Counted from the stretch's first letter, positions 1 to 9,672 are shown. The stretch is DNA of 64,000 bases from Mediterraneibacter glycyrrhizinilyticus (GCF_016902345.1 NZ_JACJLR010000010.1:21239-85238), one strand, 5' to 3'. Notes: a model not told the origin generated them from the sequence alone. Made by a program: numbers and translations.

Positions 1-1
1 T

Positions 2-676
2 CTGTCCATCCCTGCCGGAACCATGACTGCGTTTGTCGGTCCGTCGGGCAGCGGGAAATCAACGATCGCAAAGCTGATTGCAGGGTTCTGGGATGTGAAA
101 AAAGGCAGGATCACGCTGGGCGGACATGACTTGAAGGACATCCCGCTTCGCCAGCTCTATGAACAGACTGCGTTCGTCTCTCAGGACAACTATCTGTTTA
201 ATGAATCTGTAAGGGAAAACATCCGCATGGGAAAACCCGGAGCAGCCGATGCTGAAGTAGAGGCCGCAGCAAAAGCCGCTGGCTGTGATTCCTTTATACG
301 GAAACTGGAGAACGGCTACGATACCATAGTCGGCGGAGGAGGCGCCCATCTCTCCGGCGGGGAACGCCAGCGGATTGCCATCGCGCGGGCCATGTTGAAA
401 GACGCGCCCATCGTGATCCTGGATGAAGCCACCGCATATATCGATCCCGAAAATGAGGCAGTCGTCCAGAAAGCTGTGGCAAAACTGCTAAAAGGAAAGA
501 CCGTGATCGTCATTGCCCACCGCCTCTCTACCATCACGGACGCAGACCGGATCTTTGTCGTGGCAGACGGACAGATCTCTGCATCCGGAACACATAAGGA
601 ACTTTTAAAGCAAAGTGCAATGTACCACGAAATGTGGCAGGCACATATCGGAGCAAAGGATGGTGATGCAGCATGA
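2..676 (+). CDS. ABC exporter ATPase, C-terminal part (cut by window start)
   Basis: The reading frame is open from the first bases of the window, so this is the nucleotide-binding end of a longer permease-ATPase half-transporter. Visible motifs in order: Walker A GPSGSGKST, signature LSGGERQR, Walker B IVILDEAT and H-loop AHR. The membrane domain lies upstream of the window. Its stop overlaps the start of the next half-transporter by 4 bp (ATGA), so the two are translationally coupled and probably form a heterodimeric exporter. Domain order and context resemble the YbtP/YbtQ-like pairs common in clostridia. The substrate cannot be told from sequence. Confidence 0.9.
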   Translation: MSIPAGTMTAFVGPSGSGKSTIAKLIAGFWDVKKGRITLGGHDLKDIPLRQLYEQTAFVSQDNYLFNESVRENIRMGKPGAADAEVEAAAKAAGCDSFIRKLENGYDTIVGGGGAHLSGGERQRIAIARAMLKDAPIVILDEATAYIDPENEAVVQKAVAKLLKGKTVIVIAHRLSTITDADRIFVVADGQISASGTHKELLKQSAMYHEMWQAHIGAKDGDAA

Positions 677-2403
677 TCGCAGTATTGAAAAAACTTTATC
701 AGTTTGCTGGAGATGAACAGAAAAATATCAACAAATCGATTTTCTGGGGCTTCTTCTACGCAGTATTCCACATGTTTCAGATCGCGGCAATCTATTTTGT
801 GGTGCTCGCCCTTACCGGCGGGGACAGAACATATCATGCGGCATGGACTGCTCTCCTGCTGCTTGTATTCAGCATAGCCGGAAGGGCTCTCATCAACCGT
901 TTCACCCAGCTTCAGCAGACACACGCAGGGTACTTCATGGTCGCAAATAAAAGAATTGCCATCGGCGACAAACTGAAACGGATTCCCATGGGATATTTTA
1001 ACGCCAGGAGCCTTGGCGAGATCACCGGAATCTCCACCACCGTGCTTGATGTTGTGGAAAGCAATGGACCTGTCGTTCTTGTCAATATCCTCAGCGGTTT
1101 TATCAATTCCATTGTATTTTTCCTCTGCGTGTTCGGATTCGACTGGTGCATCGGGCTTCTTGCCCTTGCAGGCACAGTACTCTATCTGCTCATCACTTCC
1201 GCTATGGAGAAGAAATCCGCCCGGGTGACGCCCCGCCGTCAGGAATCCGAAGCTCAGCTTGTAGACGCGGTGCTGGAACAGATCCAGGGGATGAGCGTGA
1301 TCAAATCCTTTAACCTGACCGGGAAAGGCGACCGCCGGGTCAGGGAAGCACTGGAATATAACCGGAAAAGCAACCTCGACATTGAACGCCTCTTCACGCC
1401 CTACATGGTTGCCCAGGAATTAAGCCTGCATCTGTTTTCCGTACTGATCATGGGTGCCGGGATCATTTTCTGCCTGAACGGGAGCATGACGCTTTCCAGC
1501 GCCCTGATGACAGTGATCATCTCCTTTATGGTATTCTCACAGATCCAGTCAACAGGAAGCGCGGTATCCCTGCTGCGTGTCGTCGGAAGTTCCATCGACC
1601 ATGCGGATCAGATCGACGGGATCCCGGAAATGGACAGTACCGGAAGGCCGGTATCTCCGGAAAGGCATGACATTTCTTTCGATCATGTGGACTTTTCTTA
1701 CGATAAAAGACCGATTCTGAAAGACGTAAGCGTAATGATCCCAGATCGCACCACTACTGCTATCATTGGTCCCAGCGGTTCCGGAAAGACCACTCTGTGC
1801 AGTCTGATCGCCCGGTTCTGGGATGTGGACAGCGGCTCGATCCGTATCGGCGGCACAGATATCCGGGAGTATACACTGGAATCCCTTATGGACCAGATCA
1901 GTATGGTATTCCAAAACGTATATCTCTTCGCGGACACGATCGAGAATAACATCAAATTCGGGAAGCCGGATGCTGACCACGAGCAGGTTGTCGCCGCGGC
2001 GAAAAAAGCCTGCTGCCATGATTTTATTTCCGCTTTGCCGGATGGCTATGGCACGGTGATCGGAGAAGGCGGCGCCACATTATCCGGCGGCGAGAAACAG
2101 CGCATCTCCATTGCGCGGGCAATGCTGAAAAATGCCCCCATCATTATTTTCGACGAAGCAACGGCAAATGTTGATCCGGAGAATGAAGATAAACTGCAGA
2201 AAGCCATGGAGGAACTGATGCGCGACAAGACGATCCTGATGATCGCCCACCGGCTCAAAACAGTACAGAAAGCAGATCAGATCCTCGTACTGAACGAGGG
2301 ACGGATCGTGCAGAAGGGAACCCATGAAGAGCTCAAGGATACGCCCGGGATCTACCGGGATTTCCTGGAAGTCAGGAAAGAAGCTGCGGGGTGGAAGCTG
2401 TAG
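673..2403 (+). CDS. ABC transporter permease/ATPase half-transporter
   Basis: A 576-residue type I ABC half-transporter. The N-terminal ~320 residues form a six-helix membrane domain. The C-terminal domain has Walker A GPSGSGKTT, signature LSGGEKQR, Walker B IIIFDEAT and H-loop AHR, so it should be ATP-competent. It overlaps the upstream half-transporter by 4 bp and should be its partner in the cytoplasmic membrane. A strong terminator follows 40 bp downstream, which closes this operon. A second, divergently placed pair at 3.1-6.7 kb has the same architecture, suggesting related transport functions. Direction is most likely export, though the YbtQ-like subgroup includes siderophore importers. 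Confidence 0.9.
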   Translation: MIAVLKKLYQFAGDEQKNINKSIFWGFFYAVFHMFQIAAIYFVVLALTGGDRTYHAAWTALLLLVFSIAGRALINRFTQLQQTHAGYFMVANKRIAIGDKLKRIPMGYFNARSLGEITGISTTVLDVVESNGPVVLVNILSGFINSIVFFLCVFGFDWCIGLLALAGTVLYLLITSAMEKKSARVTPRRQESEAQLVDAVLEQIQGMSVIKSFNLTGKGDRRVREALEYNRKSNLDIERLFTPYMVAQELSLHLFSVLIMGAGIIFCLNGSMTLSSALMTVIISFMVFSQIQSTGSAVSLLRVVGSSIDHADQIDGIPEMDSTGRPVSPERHDISFDHVDFSYDKRPILKDVSVMIPDRTTTAIIGPSGSGKTTLCSLIARFWDVDSGSIRIGGTDIREYTLESLMDQISMVFQNVYLFADTIENNIKFGKPDADHEQVVAAAKKACCHDFISALPDGYGTVIGEGGATLSGGEKQRISIARAMLKNAPIIIFDEATANVDPENEDKLQKAMEELMRDKTILMIAHRLKTVQKADQILVLNEGRIVQKGTHEELKDTPGIYRDFLEVRKEAAGWKL

Positions 2404-2441
2404 CAGGAGAATCTGTCAAAAATCTATCCGAAATAACTCAG

Positions 2442-2468
2442 GAAGGCTCCTTCCGGAGCCTTCTTTAT
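2442..2468 (+). terminator. Rho-independent terminator of the first ABC operon
   Basis: Perfect 9-bp stem GAAGGCTCC / GGAGCCTTC with a TTCC loop, followed by a T-rich tail (TTTAT). It starts about 40 bp after the stop codon of the ABC half-transporter. Confidence 0.9.
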
Positions 2469-2489
2469 ATCATATATCCAATATCCATT

Positions 2490-2750
2490 TCACCGTTTTA
2501 CGAAAAGCGTCTTCACGGCTATGCCGGCAGTCTTCCGGACCAATTCTTTCGGCAGCCCGTCTACGTTCCAGTAACAAATTCCCAGCGCAGCGATACCGTG
2601 CTCAGCAAACATTGCGCCTACATTCATCGGGATATTTTCATTCCCTTCGCTGCCGCCTACTACGATGACTGCCTTTTTATGATCGTAATCCTTAACAGGG
2701 ACATGATAAATTCCATAGAAGCCCTCTTGTGCAACTGTTACATATTCCAC
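2490..2750 (-). pseudogene. Truncated acyl-CoA thioesterase/BAAT-like hydrolase remnant
   Basis: An 86-codon frame whose protein resembles the start of the BAAT/acyl-CoA thioester hydrolase C-terminal domain (alpha/beta hydrolase): the segment AVIVVGGSEGN followed by MFAEHGIAALGICYW. Complete members of this family run to several hundred residues and carry a catalytic Ser-Asp-His set; none of these residues is reached before the stop. The frame ends about 20 bp from the terminator of the opposing ABC operon, so the 3' part was probably lost when this junction formed. It follows the small HMA-like gene on the same strand by 24 bp. Family call is from memory of the fold motif. Confidence 0.55.
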
Positions 2751-2774
2751 TTTCCCTGCCTCCCTGTTTTTGTT

Positions 2775-3008
2775 TCAGATCGCAAACCCGGCAAAGCTTA
2801 ATTCGCAGCCCCGGACCACACGGCTGACAATGTTGACAATCCTCGTCATAACCTCCGGATATTTTTCCTTTTCAGTTAAAACGAGGATCTTGGTATAACC
2901 TTCGGAATACTCAGCCTCATCTACTCCTTCAATCTCACGGACTTCCCGCATAATTTCTGAAGCTTCTGCTTCATTTAACGCCTTAGACAACCGATAATAC
3001 CTTCCCAT
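2775..3008 (-). CDS. Small HMA-fold-like protein, unknown function
   Basis: 77 residues with a predicted beta-alpha-beta-beta-alpha-beta pattern resembling heavy-metal-associated (HMA) domains. It lacks the CxxC metal-binding pair (only one cysteine, near the C-terminus), so metal binding in the usual way is unlikely. An AGAGGG ribosome site precedes the ATG at 3008. It sits between two ABC exporter loci and ahead of a hydrolase remnant on the same strand. Function unknown; the fold guess is weak. Confidence 0.55.
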   Translation of the reverse strand: MGRYYRLSKALNEAEASEIMREVREIEGVDEAEYSEGYTKILVLTEKEKYPEVMTRIVNIVSRVVRGCELSFAGFAI

Positions 3009-3109
3009 GGTTTGTTCCCTCTTTCTTTAATTAGCTTCATCTAACCAGAATATAGCGCTTTTCGAGGAAAAATACAATGGTGCAGGCAATTAAAAACCGC
3101 TCGTATCCT

Positions 3110-4846
3110 TTAAACAGCCCAGCCAAGGCTTTCCTGCTGGATATGATACAGTCTCTGATATAAACCTTTCTTTTCCATCAACTCATTGTGAGTTCCGCTT
3201 TCCACTAATCTTCCAGCTTCTAAAACAAGTATCTGGTCAGCGTCCACCACGGTTCGCAGCCGATGCGCGATCATAATAACTGTTTTCCCTTCAACCAGCT
3301 TTGCGATTGCTCTCTGAACCAGAACTTCATTTTCCGGATCCAGGGAAGCTGTCGCCTCATCAAGCAGAATGATCGGTGCGTTTTTAAGCAATGCCCGTGC
3401 AATAGAGATCCGCTGGCGCTCTCCACCGGACAAGGTGCTTCCGTTTTCACCAAGAAGTGTCTGATAGCCGTCCGGCATTTCACGTACAAATTCATCACAA
3501 TAAGCTGCCTTTGCCGCAGCGATCACCTGTTCATCCGCAGCATTCGGATTTCCAATACGTATATTATTCATAACAGTATCATTAAACAATGTAACATCCT
3601 GGAAAACGAAGGACATATAGGACATCAAACTTTCCGGTTCCATTGTTTTGATATCTTTCCCGCCTACAGTTATCGTTCCTTTTTGAATATCCCAAAAACG
3701 GGCGATCAGTTTTGATATCGTGCTTTTTCCGCTGCCGGAAGGTCCTACTAATGCAGTGACACTACCCTGCGGTATTTTACAGGATACATCTTTGATCACA
3801 TTGTCTTGATTGTATGCAAAGGTAACATGAGATAGTTCAATATCACAATTATCCACCGTCTTTTCCTCTCCTGCCATAGCCGGAGTCGTCAGAAGCGTAC
3901 GCATACGATTCGTGACAACATTCAAGTTCAGCAAAGAAGACAGATTCGCAAGGATAGAAAGAATGGGACCGTAAATACGGGTTACCATCAGCAGAAACAT
4001 CAGCAATGGGATCAATTCAATCTGCCCGCTTGTAAGTAAAACTGCACCAACGAAAATTGTAATTCCGATACCTGCCTGCAATACCATACTTGCACCGGAC
4101 ATAAAGACACCCACGGTCATTTCAACTTTTACAGCTATTTTTTTCATGGCAAGAAGTGCATGGTCCAGCGTCTTGAATCGAGAACCACTTAAACCACAGG
4201 ATTTGATAATTTTCATTCCTTCCAGGTATTCCTGGACCTGGTCCGAAGCCTCTAGCTTTGCATCAACCTGTTTCTCAAATAACTTAATCTGGCGTTTACG
4301 GCTTAACCAGATGATCAAAAATGCGATCGGTACAGTACAAAATACACACAAAGCTAATCTCCAGTCAAAGAACGCAAGAAGAATAGAGGTAATTGTCACC
4401 GTAATCCCATTTGCGATCAATGGCGGTATCGTACTGCTGAGTAATGATTCCATACTGCTGCAGTCAGCCATCATGTTTGTGGTAAGTTCTGATAAGTCTT
4501 TTGTATTGAAAAAACTCATCGGAAGTTTTCGTAAATGATCTGCAATCCGAAGCCTTGTCGCATTGGATTCTTGGTAAGAAGCAATATAGGTCTTTCGATA
4601 ATCGTTTTTTGCCGCCAAAAAAACCAGTAATGCAGAAATAATTCCTGCTCCCCATAACATCCAGATATGATTCCACTGTACACTTCCTCCATTTGCTGCA
4701 GGAGTTAATATTTCGCTGAAAATCATTACAGTAACACAAAAAGGAAAAATCATAGCCAAGTTCGTCAAAGTGCAGGCGAAAACAGCCTTTTTTAAATCCT
4801 TATACCCTTTATCCGATAAAAAGAGGGCTTCCTGTAATTTGCTCAT
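3110..4846 (-). CDS. ABC transporter permease/ATPase half-transporter (distal of pair)
   Basis: 578-residue type I half-transporter. About six membrane helices lie in residues 20-310; the ATPase has Walker A GPSGSGKST, signature LSGGERQR, Walker B IILLDEAT and H-loop AHR. It begins 3 bp after the stop of its partner (4850-6664) behind a GGCGGTG ribosome site, so the two form a heterodimeric transporter encoded in one operon. The AraC-type regulator immediately upstream probably controls them. The family (YbtQ/IrtB-like) includes siderophore importers and drug exporters; sequence alone does not settle which. Confidence 0.9.
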   Translation of the reverse strand: MSKLQEALFLSDKGYKDLKKAVFACTLTNLAMIFPFCVTVMIFSEILTPAANGGSVQWNHIWMLWGAGIISALLVFLAAKNDYRKTYIASYQESNATRLRIADHLRKLPMSFFNTKDLSELTTNMMADCSSMESLLSSTIPPLIANGITVTITSILLAFFDWRLALCVFCTVPIAFLIIWLSRKRQIKLFEKQVDAKLEASDQVQEYLEGMKIIKSCGLSGSRFKTLDHALLAMKKIAVKVEMTVGVFMSGASMVLQAGIGITIFVGAVLLTSGQIELIPLLMFLLMVTRIYGPILSILANLSSLLNLNVVTNRMRTLLTTPAMAGEEKTVDNCDIELSHVTFAYNQDNVIKDVSCKIPQGSVTALVGPSGSGKSTISKLIARFWDIQKGTITVGGKDIKTMEPESLMSYMSFVFQDVTLFNDTVMNNIRIGNPNAADEQVIAAAKAAYCDEFVREMPDGYQTLLGENGSTLSGGERQRISIARALLKNAPIILLDEATASLDPENEVLVQRAIAKLVEGKTVIMIAHRLRTVVDADQILVLEAGRLVESGTHNELMEKKGLYQRLYHIQQESLGWAV

Positions 4847-4849
4847 ATT

Positions 4850-6664
4850 TTACACCGCCTTTCCGCTGATCTTCCAGTCGATCGCCTCTGTATAATGATC
4901 CCACATTTGGGCATATCGGCCACCTGCCGAAACCAGTTCATCATGCTTTCCTGTTTCTACTAAATGTCCCTTTTCCATAACAATGATCTTATCCGCATTA
5001 CGAATTGTAGATAATCTGTGAGCAATAATGATCACTGTCTTTCCCTGCATGAGTTTTTCAAAAGCCTTCTGTATCAGATACTCATTCTCCGGATCACTGA
5101 AAGCGGTTGCCTCGTCCAGGACAATGATCGGAGAATCCTTGATGATCGCTCTGGCAATCGCAATCCTTTGTCGCTCACCGCCAGACAGATGTACCCCTTT
5201 CGTTCCCACAACTGTGTGATAACCATCTGGCAATTTTGAGATAAAATCATGGCACTGAGCTGCTTTAGCCGCAGCAATCACTTGTTCCTCTGTGGCATTT
5301 TCATTTCCCATTCGGATATTGTCTAAAATACTCTGCTTGAAAAGAAAAATATCCTGGAATACAAAGCTGACCTGTCGCATAAGTTCGTCCTGCGTCATAT
5401 CCCTTACATCCACGCCTCCAATAGTAATTTTTCCGTCAGACACATCCCAAAAACGTGAAATCAAGTTGGCGATCGTACTTTTTCCGCCGCCCGATGGCCC
5501 GACAATCGCAGTGATCTGACCTTTTTTAGCAGTAAACGAGACGTCTTCCAAAGCCTTTTCTTCACTATTTCCAGTATAAGTAAAGCTCACATGGTCAAAA
5601 GCTACATCCTCTCCCTTTGGCTTTCGTGGATGCGCAGTTTCCGGCATCTCCGGGATATTCAGGATTTCGTCCATACGTGCTACATTCCCGTCAATCTGCA
5701 TAAAGGATTCTGAAATATACATAATTTTATTCAGGACACCCGCAATAGCAGGAACAAACAGCAGATAGAAAATAAACTTCATAGCAAATTCTGTAAAATC
5801 CGAAGTATTGGAACCGAGCAGAATACCCACAGGCACAATGATCAAATAGATATTATTGATAATTGTTGTAAATGCCGGCATACAATTCTGCCATCCAAGA
5901 GAAAATTTTAATACCCATTCTGTATAGCCGCTGATCGCTTCCTGTAATTTTTTAAATGAGGAAGCCGTCTGATTAAATGCCTTCACGACAGACATCCCTC
6001 TCACATATTCGACAGAAGCATTGTTCATTTCTTCAGAAGCTTTTTGATATTTTCCCATATTCTCTTTCATTGCTCCGCTGCCAAATCCAATAAACTCCGC
6101 AGCAAAAGCAAGAAGGATTCCCACAAGTGATGCCAGGCCAAAACGCCAGTCTACAGCAAAAAGTATGATCACCATGACAATCGGCGCAGTGATAGATGCA
6201 ACAAAATCCGGAAACTGGTGTGCAATAAATCCTTCCACACTCTCAATATTTTCATCCATAATTTTTCGCAGACGTCCGCTGCCTATCGTAAGATGATAAC
6301 CTAAAGGAATTTTGGTAATATGATCTGCAAACAGAACCTTTAAATCATAAAGCGTACCAAAAGCCGCCATGTGTGAGCTGAAAACAGCCAGAAAGTAAAG
6401 CAGGATATTTGCAATAATCCCTGCCAATGCCATCCAGCCGTAACTCATTACCTTTCCCATATCAAGTTGTCCCAGATAGGGAAATGCACTGATAATTGAG
6501 CGGATCATAAAATAAACCGCAATATACGGGATAAAAGAAGCAATCGCAGCAAGAGAAGAAAGAACAGCAGCTAAAAAAACAAGCCCCTTCCTGTCTGAAG
6601 CCAGCTCCATGCAGCGTGCCAAACCCGTCTTTGGCTTTGTCTCTTTTGATTGTTTTTTCGACAT
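4850..6664 (-). CDS. ABC transporter permease/ATPase half-transporter (proximal of pair)
   Basis: 604 residues from the preferred start. A longer frame opens at 6724, but that ATG lies inside a 19-bp perfect palindrome. The ATG at 6664 (MSKKQ...) has an AGGAGG site at the right distance, so it is chosen. Membrane domain first, then Walker A GPSGGGKST, signature LSGGERQR, Walker B IIVLDEAT and H-loop AHR. Partner of the following gene, 3 bp away. The palindrome in its leader and the adjacent AraC gene suggest regulated expression. Confidence 0.9.
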   Translation of the reverse strand: MSKKQSKETKPKTGLARCMELASDRKGLVFLAAVLSSLAAIASFIPYIAVYFMIRSIISAFPYLGQLDMGKVMSYGWMALAGIIANILLYFLAVFSSHMAAFGTLYDLKVLFADHITKIPLGYHLTIGSGRLRKIMDENIESVEGFIAHQFPDFVASITAPIVMVIILFAVDWRFGLASLVGILLAFAAEFIGFGSGAMKENMGKYQKASEEMNNASVEYVRGMSVVKAFNQTASSFKKLQEAISGYTEWVLKFSLGWQNCMPAFTTIINNIYLIIVPVGILLGSNTSDFTEFAMKFIFYLLFVPAIAGVLNKIMYISESFMQIDGNVARMDEILNIPEMPETAHPRKPKGEDVAFDHVSFTYTGNSEEKALEDVSFTAKKGQITAIVGPSGGGKSTIANLISRFWDVSDGKITIGGVDVRDMTQDELMRQVSFVFQDIFLFKQSILDNIRMGNENATEEQVIAAAKAAQCHDFISKLPDGYHTVVGTKGVHLSGGERQRIAIARAIIKDSPIIVLDEATAFSDPENEYLIQKAFEKLMQGKTVIIIAHRLSTIRNADKIIVMEKGHLVETGKHDELVSAGGRYAQMWDHYTEAIDWKISGKAV

Positions 6665-6683
6665 AGCACGAAACCTCCTGATA

Positions 6684-6727
6684 AAAATGATCGCATGGTT
6701 AGTTTTTTCTAACCATGCGATCATTTT
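6684..6727 (-). promoter_or_regulatory. Perfect 19-bp inverted repeat in the ABC operon leader
   Basis: Arms at 6684-6702 and 6709-6727 match over all 19 bases, separated by six T (six A on the coding strand). It lies between the AraC gene (ends 6790) and the AGGAGG site of the ABC operon. On the minus strand the second arm ends in TTTTTATC, so it can act as a terminator for araC or as an attenuator of the ABC genes; it may also be a protein-binding palindrome. Confidence 0.75.
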
Positions 6728-6789
6728 ACCGTTTTCGCACTGCAGCTTCTACTCTGTTCCTTCATATCGAAAGCTAAAATAGCCCGTTC

Positions 6790-7743
6790 CTACTTTTTAT
6801 TTCTGTTCCGGTAATCCTTTGGAAGAATCCCATAGACAGACTGAAATGCCTTTGTGAACTTGCTGGCGTTACTGTATCCCAGCTCTAAAGCAATATCTCC
6901 GATTTTTCGATCTTCATTCAGAAGCATATTTGCCGCAAGATTCATTTTATATCTTTTCAGATATGCATATGGCGTATCGCCATAAATATGCGCAAAAATA
7001 TCATAAAACACCGTCAGACTTAAATGTGCCTCTTTTGCCAGCTTCTCCAGCGAAATCCTTTCATCCAGGTGTCTTTCCAGATAATTTCGTATCTCCTTTA
7101 CAGCCTGGATCTGTCCTCTGTCAAAATACTTAAAATCACAGCCATTCACCTGTGTCAACTGATCAATATGATAGAGCAGCTCAACTGCTTTTATCTTGAA
7201 GTATCCTGCACTCTCCCGCCCTTTTGCCTCATATATTTCTGAGAACAGATGCTGGAGTTTCACCGGTGCCGGACTCACGTACCATTTCTTTTCTATCCCC
7301 AGTGTCTCCCCGATCTTGTTAATCTCGATCGGAATTTCTGACATCATGTTTCCTGTGGATGCTGACAGCGCCTGCTTGTCGATCACGAGACTTACTGCAA
7401 GGCATCTCCGCAGAGGGAATGAAAAAGAAACCGGCAGATACTGCGTGCCGGCGACTCCAAAAAATTCCGCCGGCAAATAGGATACTGTATGGTTAGCGAA
7501 CTCGCACTCATACCGGCCTTCCTTACAATAGGTGATCTGAATAATATCAGGATTGAATTTCTGAGAAGACATAACTTCAGTTGTGTCAAAATCCAAAAAA
7601 CAAAGCTGGATACCATCAAAAAGGAAGTAATTTGTAATGATGCCGCGTCCCCTGCAGCCATAGTCGATTATAAGAAAGTCCTCTGTCTGCCCGACAATTC
7701 TGGCCCGTTCTCCATACCATTCCTGGTTAAAATGATAGTTCAT
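6790..7743 (-). CDS. AraC family transcriptional regulator
   Basis: 317 residues. The C-terminal ~100 residues are a double helix-turn-helix AraC domain, with the family signature around GYSNASKFTKAFQSVYGILPKDYR. The N-terminal part (about residues 1-190) is a cupin-like ligand-sensing region of the YbtA/RhaS kind. It is directly upstream of the ABC half-transporter pair on the same strand, so it is the likely regulator of that operon, probably in response to the transported compound. Clostridial YbtA-like regulators next to YbtPQ-like transporters are common; the inducer is unknown. Confidence 0.9.
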   Translation of the reverse strand: MNYHFNQEWYGERARIVGQTEDFLIIDYGCRGRGIITNYFLFDGIQLCFLDFDTTEVMSSQKFNPDIIQITYCKEGRYECEFANHTVSYLPAEFFGVAGTQYLPVSFSFPLRRCLAVSLVIDKQALSASTGNMMSEIPIEINKIGETLGIEKKWYVSPAPVKLQHLFSEIYEAKGRESAGYFKIKAVELLYHIDQLTQVNGCDFKYFDRGQIQAVKEIRNYLERHLDERISLEKLAKEAHLSLTVFYDIFAHIYGDTPYAYLKRYKMNLAANMLLNEDRKIGDIALELGYSNASKFTKAFQSVYGILPKDYRNRNKK

Positions 7744-7844
7744 TCAGAGAGTTCTCCTTATGTTAATATAAACTTACCAGAACAGTATAACATAAATCTC
7801 CTGCACACGATCCTCAGCTTTATCTATATTCTGCGGTAAAGTAA

Positions 7845-7852
7845 GTTACAGT
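7845..7852. repeat. Half-copy of dispersed palindrome GTTACAGT-N4-ACTGTAAC
   Basis: Only the left arm GTTACAGT is present; it overlaps the TAA stop of the permease gene. Fuller copies are at 10298-10317, 25571-25590 and 26786-26805. Confidence 0.45.
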
Positions 7853-9672
7853 TCATTGATGGTCTCCGTCACGGAGATCTCCCTCATCCTCTTTGCCGGA
7901 GCATACGCCGCCGCTGCCGCCGCAAAGCCGACAACTGCCAGTATGATCACCATCTCACCGACCGGCAGGCTCCATACCGCATATTTAAAATGCGCTGTGA
8001 TCAGTGTATCATACAGCGCTTTGCTGAGCAAAAGACCGGCTGCGCACCCGGCGGCACATCCAAGTACGGCATAGGTAAATGCCTCGGCAGCGATCATCTT
8101 CCTGATCTGCCATTCCTCCATTCCGACTGCACGCATGGCTCCGTACTGCCGGATCCTTGCAGATACGCTCATAGAAACACTGTTGATGATATTGAGCACT
8201 GTTACCAAAGTAATGATCACAAGAAAACCATACACGCAGAAAACAAATGCCGTATATGTCCCTGTGGTACTCTGGTCCCGCCTGTCATGAAAAACATAGT
8301 TTTCCCCCACTGCACTGCGTATCGCCTGAATGTCTTCCTCCTGCGCGTCCGTATTTATCTGGATCATGAGCAGTGAATAATCCTTGACTCCTGTCAAGCG
8401 GGTAAATGTCTCCCCGGAAGTGATCAGTGTCATCTTTCCTCCCGTGAGTCCGTCACTGCTGAAAGGATCATTTTTCAGCAGACCCGCGATCTCAAGTTCT
8501 TCCCCTCCGGTCCGGATCCTGTCTCCGATCTTCCAGGTGCTCTCCGGATCCCAGGTGGCAAGGACATAGCGGCTGTCACCGTACACTTTCGTAATATCGC
8601 TTCCCCATTTCAAGGCACCGTCCTTCTTCAGGCAGTCCAGATCAAACTCATCGTAAGAGACCAGATCCAGCGTTCCCCTGTCCGCCGGCACATCCGCCAT
8701 ATTCCTTCGCCCGTAGACCTGTTTCACTCCGTCCATTCCCCGGATCGTACCGAGCAGTCCGCTTTCAATTGTGTTCATCCCGTCGCTGCTGGCGATGTCA
8801 ATGTCAGAGGCCGCCGCCGACTGCGGCATCAGACAGTCCACAAAATCGATCAGCACCGAAAAACTCAGAAAAAGAATGATGCTCAGCGCGAAGGATCCGG
8901 TCATAAGGACCAGATTTTTCTTTGCAGATACCGCATGATGGATCCCCAAAGCTGTCTCGATCTGAAAACCGCCTTTGTTCTCTCTCGGTATCCTTACCAT
9001 GCGAGAGTTCATCCCACGCTCCCCGCCTCCCGGATTCTCCTGATTTCCGGAAGCCGCTGTGACAGGAGCCACTTTTGACGCTCTTTTTGCCGGTGCTCTC
9101 GCAGCGATCAGCACGGCAGCGACCCCCATCACGATCCCACTGATGATCCCGATCAGACTGATCCCGAAGAGAGGGATCTGTGAGAATTCTTCGCCCACCA
9201 GGAACCGGAGGACGGCACACAGGATCCAGGTAGTCACGATCCCCAGGGCAACTCCCGCGGGCACTGCGGTCCTGCACCAGTTCAGTGCTTCCAATCTGAC
9301 AAAGCGGATGATCTGCGCTCTGCTCATCCCGATACAGCGCATCATCCCGAAAAACTTTGTCCTTTGAGCCACATTGCTGTTGATGCTTCCCGAGATCATC
9401 AGGACCCCCGCGATCAGGATCAGCACGAACAGGGCTGCCGCAGCCAGGAACAGAGACTGTCCCATGGCACTGTCCATAACATACTGAAAAGTCAGGCTTC
9501 CGTGCCGTTCCGTCAGTCTCATCTGCTCCATTCGCACCCCCATGTCCGCCATACTAAATACTGCGGTCACGAGGAATACTGCAAAAACAATACACAATAG
9601 AGTCATACGGTTCTGCCGGCGGTGTACCTTTGCCGAGATCGGGATCAGGCTGAGATAACTTTTCATCTGCAT
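7846..9672 (-). CDS. FtsX/MacB-type ABC permease, lacking first extracellular domain
   Basis: 608 residues with FtsX-type membrane blocks in two halves (helices near residues 23-42, 72-93, 130-190, then 255-275, 475-500, 530-600). In related permeases a large extracellular domain separates the first two helices. Here only about 30 residues lie between them (VRMEQMRLTERHGS then a short joint), so roughly 200 residues look removed in frame. The second half keeps its extracellular domain. It overlaps the ATPase gene by 10 bp, which has its own internal deletion. The TAA stop lies in a GTTACAGT half-palindrome. Function, if any, is doubtful; the family exports lipoproteins, peptides or antibiotics. 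Confidence 0.8.
   Translation of the reverse strand: MQMKSYLSLIPISAKVHRRQNRMTLLCIVFAVFLVTAVFSMADMGVRMEQMRLTERHGSLTFQYVMDSAMGQSLFLAAAALFVLILIAGVLMISGSINSNVAQRTKFFGMMRCIGMSRAQIIRFVRLEALNWCRTAVPAGVALGIVTTWILCAVLRFLVGEEFSQIPLFGISLIGIISGIVMGVAAVLIAARAPAKRASKVAPVTAASGNQENPGGGERGMNSRMVRIPRENKGGFQIETALGIHHAVSAKKNLVLMTGSFALSIILFLSFSVLIDFVDCLMPQSAAASDIDIASSDGMNTIESGLLGTIRGMDGVKQVYGRRNMADVPADRGTLDLVSYDEFDLDCLKKDGALKWGSDITKVYGDSRYVLATWDPESTWKIGDRIRTGGEELEIAGLLKNDPFSSDGLTGGKMTLITSGETFTRLTGVKDYSLLMIQINTDAQEEDIQAIRSAVGENYVFHDRRDQSTTGTYTAFVFCVYGFLVIITLVTVLNIINSVSMSVSARIRQYGAMRAVGMEEWQIRKMIAAEAFTYAVLGCAAGCAAGLLLSKALYDTLITAHFKYAVWSLPVGEMVIILAVVGFAAAAAAYAPAKRMREISVTETINEL

Noticed and set aside
6665..6724. ATG at 6724 as start of the ABC half-transporter
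   Set aside because: It lies inside the palindrome and has no ribosome site; ATG 6664 follows AGGAGG.
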